From: Martelella mediterranea
Lineage (GTDB): Bacteria > Pseudomonadota > Alphaproteobacteria > Rhizobiales > Rhizobiaceae
Reading direction: 5' to 3'
Length of the DNA stretch: 47,601 bases
NCBI RefSeq assembly: GCF_021021415.1
Contig: NZ_JAINWJ010000056.1
Coordinates: 1-47,601, forward strand
The notes beneath the pieces were generated by a model, which had not been told where the DNA came from, ran no database searches, and was given only the letters and a program-made list of their open reading frames with translations. Of this stretch, positions 42,429 through 47,601 are shown one piece after another. A program made the translations under genes and the position numbers. Each line of letters starts with the position of its first letter. Position 1 is the first letter of the stretch.

Positions 42429-44021
42429 ATGCATGCGACCATCACGCTTTCCGGCCTGTCCTACAGCACTGCTGACGGCCACTCGCTTTTCAAAGACATT
42501 TCCGCGGTTTTCAACGCCGGGCTGACGGGCTTCGTCGGTCGCAACGGCGTTGGCAAGACGACCCTGCTCAAGCTGATTGCCGGCACACTGACGCCGTCCT
42601 CCGGCAGCGTCGAGGTTGCCGGGCGCATCGCCGTACTCGACCAGGCGGTTTCGGCCGGCGAAGGCGAGACGCTCGCCACGCTTTTCGGCATTCATGCCAT
42701 GCTGGCGGCGATCGACAGGGCGGAGCGCGGCGAGGCCGATGCCGAAACGCTCGCCGCGATCGACTGGACGGCGGAGGAGAGGGCGGTTGCCGCGCTTGCC
42801 CGGCTGGACCTCGCCGTGCCGCTCTCTACGCCTCTGGCAAGGCTTTCCGGCGGCGAGATCACCCGCGCCCGGCTGGCGGCGTTGGCTTTCGAAGCGCCGG
42901 ACTTCATCCTGCTCGACGAACCCACCAACAATCTCGATGTCGCCGGGCGGGCTGCCCTTGTCCGCTTCCTCTTGGACTTCGGCGGCGGCGCGCTGGTGGT
43001 GAGCCATGACCGTGCGCTTCTGGAACACATGGACGCGATCGTCGAGCTGACATCGCTCGGCATGACGCGTTATGGCGGCAATTTCAGTTTCTATGAAGCC
43101 GAGAAGGAGGCCGAGCGGCTGGCGCTGGAGCATGAGCTGCGTGATGCGCGCAAGGATGTCCGCAAGGTCGCACGCACCGTGCGCGAGCGTTCCGAGCGCA
43201 AGGCGCGCCGCGATGCCATGGGACGCCGGCTACGCGCACGCCGCGACCAGCCGAAAATGGTGCTCGACGGCATGAAGGCGCAAGCGGAGGGGACCGGCGC
43301 GCGTGACAGGGCCTTGTCCGAACGCCAGCAGCAGGAGGCGGCTTCGGAACTGGCGAGCGCCCGCGCCAGGATCGACGTGGTCGCGCCGTTCACGGTAACG
43401 CTTGCGCATTCGGGGCTGGCATCGGGCAGGCGGGTCGCTGCGGCGGACCGTCTTGCCGGCGGCTATCATCCGGAGCAGCCTCTGTTTCGCGATCTGTCCT
43501 TCGAGATGACCGGCCCCGAACGGGTGGCGATCACGGGTCGCAACGGGGCGGGCAAATCGACGCTGATCGCCATCCTAACGAAAGAACTCGCGCCGCTTGG
43601 CGGCAGCGCCGAAATCCATGTGACCCATGCGCTGTTCGACCAGACGGTGTCGCTGCTTGATCCGGACCAGACCGTCCGCGACAATTTCCGCCGCCTCAAT
43701 CCCGATGATGATGAAAATGCCTGCCGGGCCGCGCTCGCGCGATTCCGGTTCCGCGCTGATGCCGCCTTGCAGTCCGTCTCGACGCTCAGCGGCGGCGAGC
43801 GGTTGCGGGCAGGGCTCGCCGCCGCGATCGGCGGTACGCGGCCGACCGAGCTGCTGATTCTCGACGAGCCGACCAACCATCTCGACCTTGAGAGCCTGGC
43901 CACGCTGGAGGCGGGACTCAATGCCTATGACGGTGCGATCCTGGTGGTCAGCCACGATGCGACGTTCCTTGAGAGAATCGGCGTCGCGCGCACGATCGAC
44001 CTTGGCAGGCGGGCGTCATGA
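42429..44021 (+). CDS. ABC-F family ATP-binding protein
   Basis: A 530-residue soluble protein with two ABC ATPase domains and no membrane segment. Domain 1 has Walker A GRNGVGKTT (K43), signature LSGGEITRARLA and Walker B FILLDEPTNNLD. A charged linker (about 215-300) holds the arm region. Domain 2 has GRNGAGKST (K376), LSGGERLRAGL and LLILDEPTNHLD. Both ATP sites look complete. ABC-F proteins bind the ribosomal E site and rescue stalled or drug-bound ribosomes; the subtype is not certain (Uup/YheS/Ettl-like). GAGGGAG lies 11 bases before the ATG. Its position just before rpsL is notable, but no operon link is shown. Confidence 0.9.
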   Translation: MHATITLSGLSYSTADGHSLFKDISAVFNAGLTGFVGRNGVGKTTLLKLIAGTLTPSSGSVEVAGRIAVLDQAVSAGEGETLATLFGIHAMLAAIDRAERGEADAETLAAIDWTAEERAVAALARLDLAVPLSTPLARLSGGEITRARLAALAFEAPDFILLDEPTNNLDVAGRAALVRFLLDFGGGALVVSHDRALLEHMDAIVELTSLGMTRYGGNFSFYEAEKEAERLALEHELRDARKDVRKVARTVRERSERKARRDAMGRRLRARRDQPKMVLDGMKAQAEGTGARDRALSERQQQEAASELASARARIDVVAPFTVTLAHSGLASGRRVAAADRLAGGYHPEQPLFRDLSFEMTGPERVAITGRNGAGKSTLIAILTKELAPLGGSAEIHVTHALFDQTVSLLDPDQTVRDNFRRLNPDDDENACRAALARFRFRADAALQSVSTLSGGERLRAGLAAAIGGTRPTELLILDEPTNHLDLESLATLEAGLNAYDGAILVVSHDATFLERIGVARTIDLGRRAS

Positions 44022-44448
44022 GCGGTGAGTCATTTTATTGCGCCGGGCGGTCCGGTTGTTGCCAAAACTTGCCGCTTCGGCGATATCGGCCCGCAAACCG
44101 CCGCCCCTCAAGGGTTTTGGTAAAGAAATTCCGGGCTTCAGGCTTGACGGTAGCCGGGGAACCGAGTATGTCCGCGCCAACGGAACCCATGTGAGGTCTG
44201 GCCGTTCGGGAAGCCAAATGTCCCGGAGTTCACCTCAGACTAGGTTCTCATACAGCACGTTGAAGATCAAAATGCTGCACGCATGACGCGGCAAAGCGCC
44301 TGTGTCCTCTGCTTTTAGGTCCATCCGCCGGAAAGGCGGCTTGGGCCGTGCTTGTGCGCATATAGCGCTGGATGTGCTTCTTTTCGCCGGCGACGGCATA
44401 AAATATGCCCCAGAAGGGCGATGAGACACGAAATCAAGGGATGGTTGA
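44022..44448. other. Long intergenic leader before rpsL
   Basis: These 427 bp carry no gene I can support. They contain a promoter candidate (44143-44172), a small hairpin CCGCC/GGCGG (44325-44339) and a triloop hairpin GGCATA/TATGCC (44395-44409) 40 bp before rpsL. A long 5' leader would fit S7-type control of the str operon, but the S7 site is normally between rpsL and rpsG. Confidence 0.5.
44143..44172 (+). promoter_or_regulatory. Candidate promoter of the rpsL-rpsG-fusA-tuf operon
   Basis: CTTGACG (44143-44149), the rhizobial -35 consensus CTTGAC, is followed after exactly 17 bases by TATGTC (44167-44172). This implies a 5' leader of roughly 270 bases before rpsL. Confidence 0.42.
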
Positions 44449-44820
44449 ATGCCTACCGTAAACCAATTGATCCGCAAGCCGCGTCAGCCCCAGGTGAAGC
44501 GGAATAAGGTTCCGGCTCTGGAGCAGAACCCGCAGAAGCGCGGCGTTTGCACCCGCGTCTACACCACGACGCCGAAGAAGCCGAACTCGGCGCTTCGTAA
44601 GGTTGCCAAGATCCGCCTGACCAACGGCTTTGAAGTCATTGGCTATATTCCGGGCGAAGGCCACAACCTGCAGGAACACTCCGTCGTGATGATCCGCGGC
44701 GGCCGCGTGAAGGACTTGCCGGGTGTTCGCTACCACATCATCCGTGGCGTGCTCGATACCCAGGGCGTCAAGAATCGTAAGCAGCGTCGTTCGAAGTACG
44801 GTGCGAAGCGTCCGAAGTAA
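44449..44820 (+). CDS. rpsL: 30S ribosomal protein S12
   Basis: A 123-residue S12, part of the decoding centre. The streptomycin-relevant lysines are wild type: [10 protein letters not shown] at 42-51 (K43, K44) and [19 protein letters not shown] lies before the ATG. First gene of the str operon; rpsG starts 75 bp later. Confidence 0.98.
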   Translation: MPTVNQLIRKPRQPQVKRNKVPALEQNPQKRGVCTRVYTTTPKKPNSALRKVAKIRLTNGFEVIGYIPGEGHNLQEHSVVMIRGGRVKDLPGVRYHIIRGVLDTQGVKNRKQRRSKYGAKRPK

Positions 44821-44895
44821 TTCGGTTTTCATTTCTCTGGCGCTGCGCGAGGTTCTCCGCGTTATAAGCGCCACAACTGTTGAGAGACAAAGAAC

Positions 44896-45366
44896 ATGTC
44901 ACGACGCCACAGTGCAGAAAAGCGTGAGATCAACCCGGATCCCAAGTTCGGCGATCTGGTGATCACCAAGTTCATGAATGCCGTCATGCTGCACGGCAAG
45001 AAGTCGGTCGCCGAATCGATCGTCTACGGCGCGCTCGACGCTGTTGAGGGCAAGCTGAAGCAGAACCCGGTCGAGGTTTTCCATCAGGCGCTCGACAACG
45101 TTGCTCCGCACGTTGAGGTTCGCTCCCGTCGCGTCGGCGGCGCCACCTACCAGGTGCCGGTCGACGTCCGTCCCGAGCGCCGCCAGGCGCTCGCCATTCG
45201 CTGGTTGATTGCTGCCGCGCGCAAGCGCAACGAAACCACCATGATCGAGCGCCTGTCCGGCGAGCTCATGGATGCTTCGAGCAATCGCGGCTCTGCTGTC
45301 AAGAAGCGTGAAGACACGCACAAGATGGCCGACGCCAACCGCGCATTCTCGCATTACCGCTGGTAA
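44896..45366 (+). CDS. rpsG: 30S ribosomal protein S7
   Basis: A 156-residue S7, the primary binder of the 16S rRNA 3' domain and the usual translational repressor of this operon. Conserved segments are [20 protein letters not shown] and [26 protein letters not shown] precedes the ATG. fusA follows after 27 bp. Confidence 0.98.
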   Translation: MSRRHSAEKREINPDPKFGDLVITKFMNAVMLHGKKSVAESIVYGALDAVEGKLKQNPVEVFHQALDNVAPHVEVRSRRVGGATYQVPVDVRPERRQALAIRWLIAAARKRNETTMIERLSGELMDASSNRGSAVKKREDTHKMADANRAFSHYRW

Positions 45367-45393
45367 TTAGAACACCGAGGAAGGCCTGATATC

Positions 45394-47493
<2,100 letters not shown>

Positions 47494-47560
47494 CCGGAGC
47501 ACGGCCGTAAAGATAACGAGATCAACCCCGTCGCGGGTTCGACAGGAATAGGAGCCTAAA

Positions 47561-47601
47561 ATGGCAAAAGCAAAGTTTGAGCGGAGCAAGCCGCACGTAA
47601 A
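47561..47601 (+). CDS. tuf: Elongation factor Tu, 5' end (cut by window edge)
   Basis: AGGAG at 47550-47554 and an ATG at 47561 begin MAKAKFERSKPHV, the standard EF-Tu N-terminus. Only 13 full codons are inside the window. Gene order rpsL-rpsG-fusA-tuf confirms the call. Confidence 0.95.
   Translation, partial: MAKAKFERSKPHV

Noticed and set aside
44395-44409. TAAAAT as a -10 box before rpsL
   Set aside because: It lies inside the GGCATA/TATGCC hairpin and has no -35 at the right distance; the CTTGAC candidate at 44143 is better.

Overview
The window reads as the chromosome of a high-GC alphaproteobacterium of the order Hyphomicrobiales (Rhizobiales), most like Rhizobiaceae and relatives. 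The signs are: tRNA-Trp directly before secE-nusG-rplKAJL-rpoBC; the hisI / Fe-S scaffold / yidD neighbourhood; a SPOR-tailed D,D-carboxypeptidase; alphaproteobacterial RpoB and RpoC sequences; and rhizobial-style intergenic palindromes. Genus cannot be fixed from the sequence alone.

Layout. (1) 1-9.1 kb: UvrD/PcrA helicase (-), a two-gene RND efflux unit (+), two paralogous OmpA-like lipoproteins (+) and a small unknown ORF (-), with strong terminators at 8614-8643 and 9066-9099. (2) 9.1-13.7 kb: D,D-carboxypeptidase with SPOR domain (-), rhomboid-like membrane protein, CBS-pair protein, an intergenic palindrome, hisI (-), and a translationally coupled NifU/IscU-like scaffold and yidD. (3) 13.7-19.5 kb: a minus-strand run moaA, EamA transporter, mobA, TPR-methyltransferase (molybdenum cofactor theme), then a DUF971 protein, an AI-2E-type membrane protein and a DUF924 protein. 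(4) 19.6-25.1 kb: a large MscS channel with periplasmic coiled coil, a second palindrome, and an FAD/GcvT-type demethylating dehydrogenase. (5) 25.3-37.7 kb: tRNA-Trp, secE, nusG, rplK, rplA, rplJ, rplL, rpoB, rpoC, with leader hairpins and a strong terminator after rpoC. (6) 37.7-44.4 kb: an accessory stretch between rpoC and rpsL. (7) 44.4 kb to the end: rpsL, rpsG, fusA and the first codons of tuf.

The most unusual part is 37.64-39.31 kb. Just after rpoC there is a tandem duplication of about 0.53 kb. Each unit carries a terminator-like hairpin, about 220 bp of conserved non-coding leader, and a small Ig-like ORF. The first ORF is intact; the second is broken by one frameshift and one nonsense change. 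Further on, at 39082-39237, lies a decayed second copy of the 3' end of rpoC: 97 of 111 bases match by hand count without gaps, and the stop codon is lost. The rpoC 3' end has therefore been duplicated repeatedly, and this area sits inside the roughly 6.8 kb separating rpoC from rpsL, two genes that are close together in many alphaproteobacteria. The rest of that interval holds a CSS-like/EAL c-di-GMP phosphodiesterase, a small conserved-looking unknown protein, a DUF1906 (Rv2525c-like) protein and an ABC-F ATPase.

Functionally the core of the window is transcription and translation machinery. The flanks are mostly envelope biology (efflux, OmpA lipoproteins, peptidoglycan trimming, mechanosensing) and cofactor or one-carbon metabolism. 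I see no CRISPR array, no rRNA, no transposase and no integrase.
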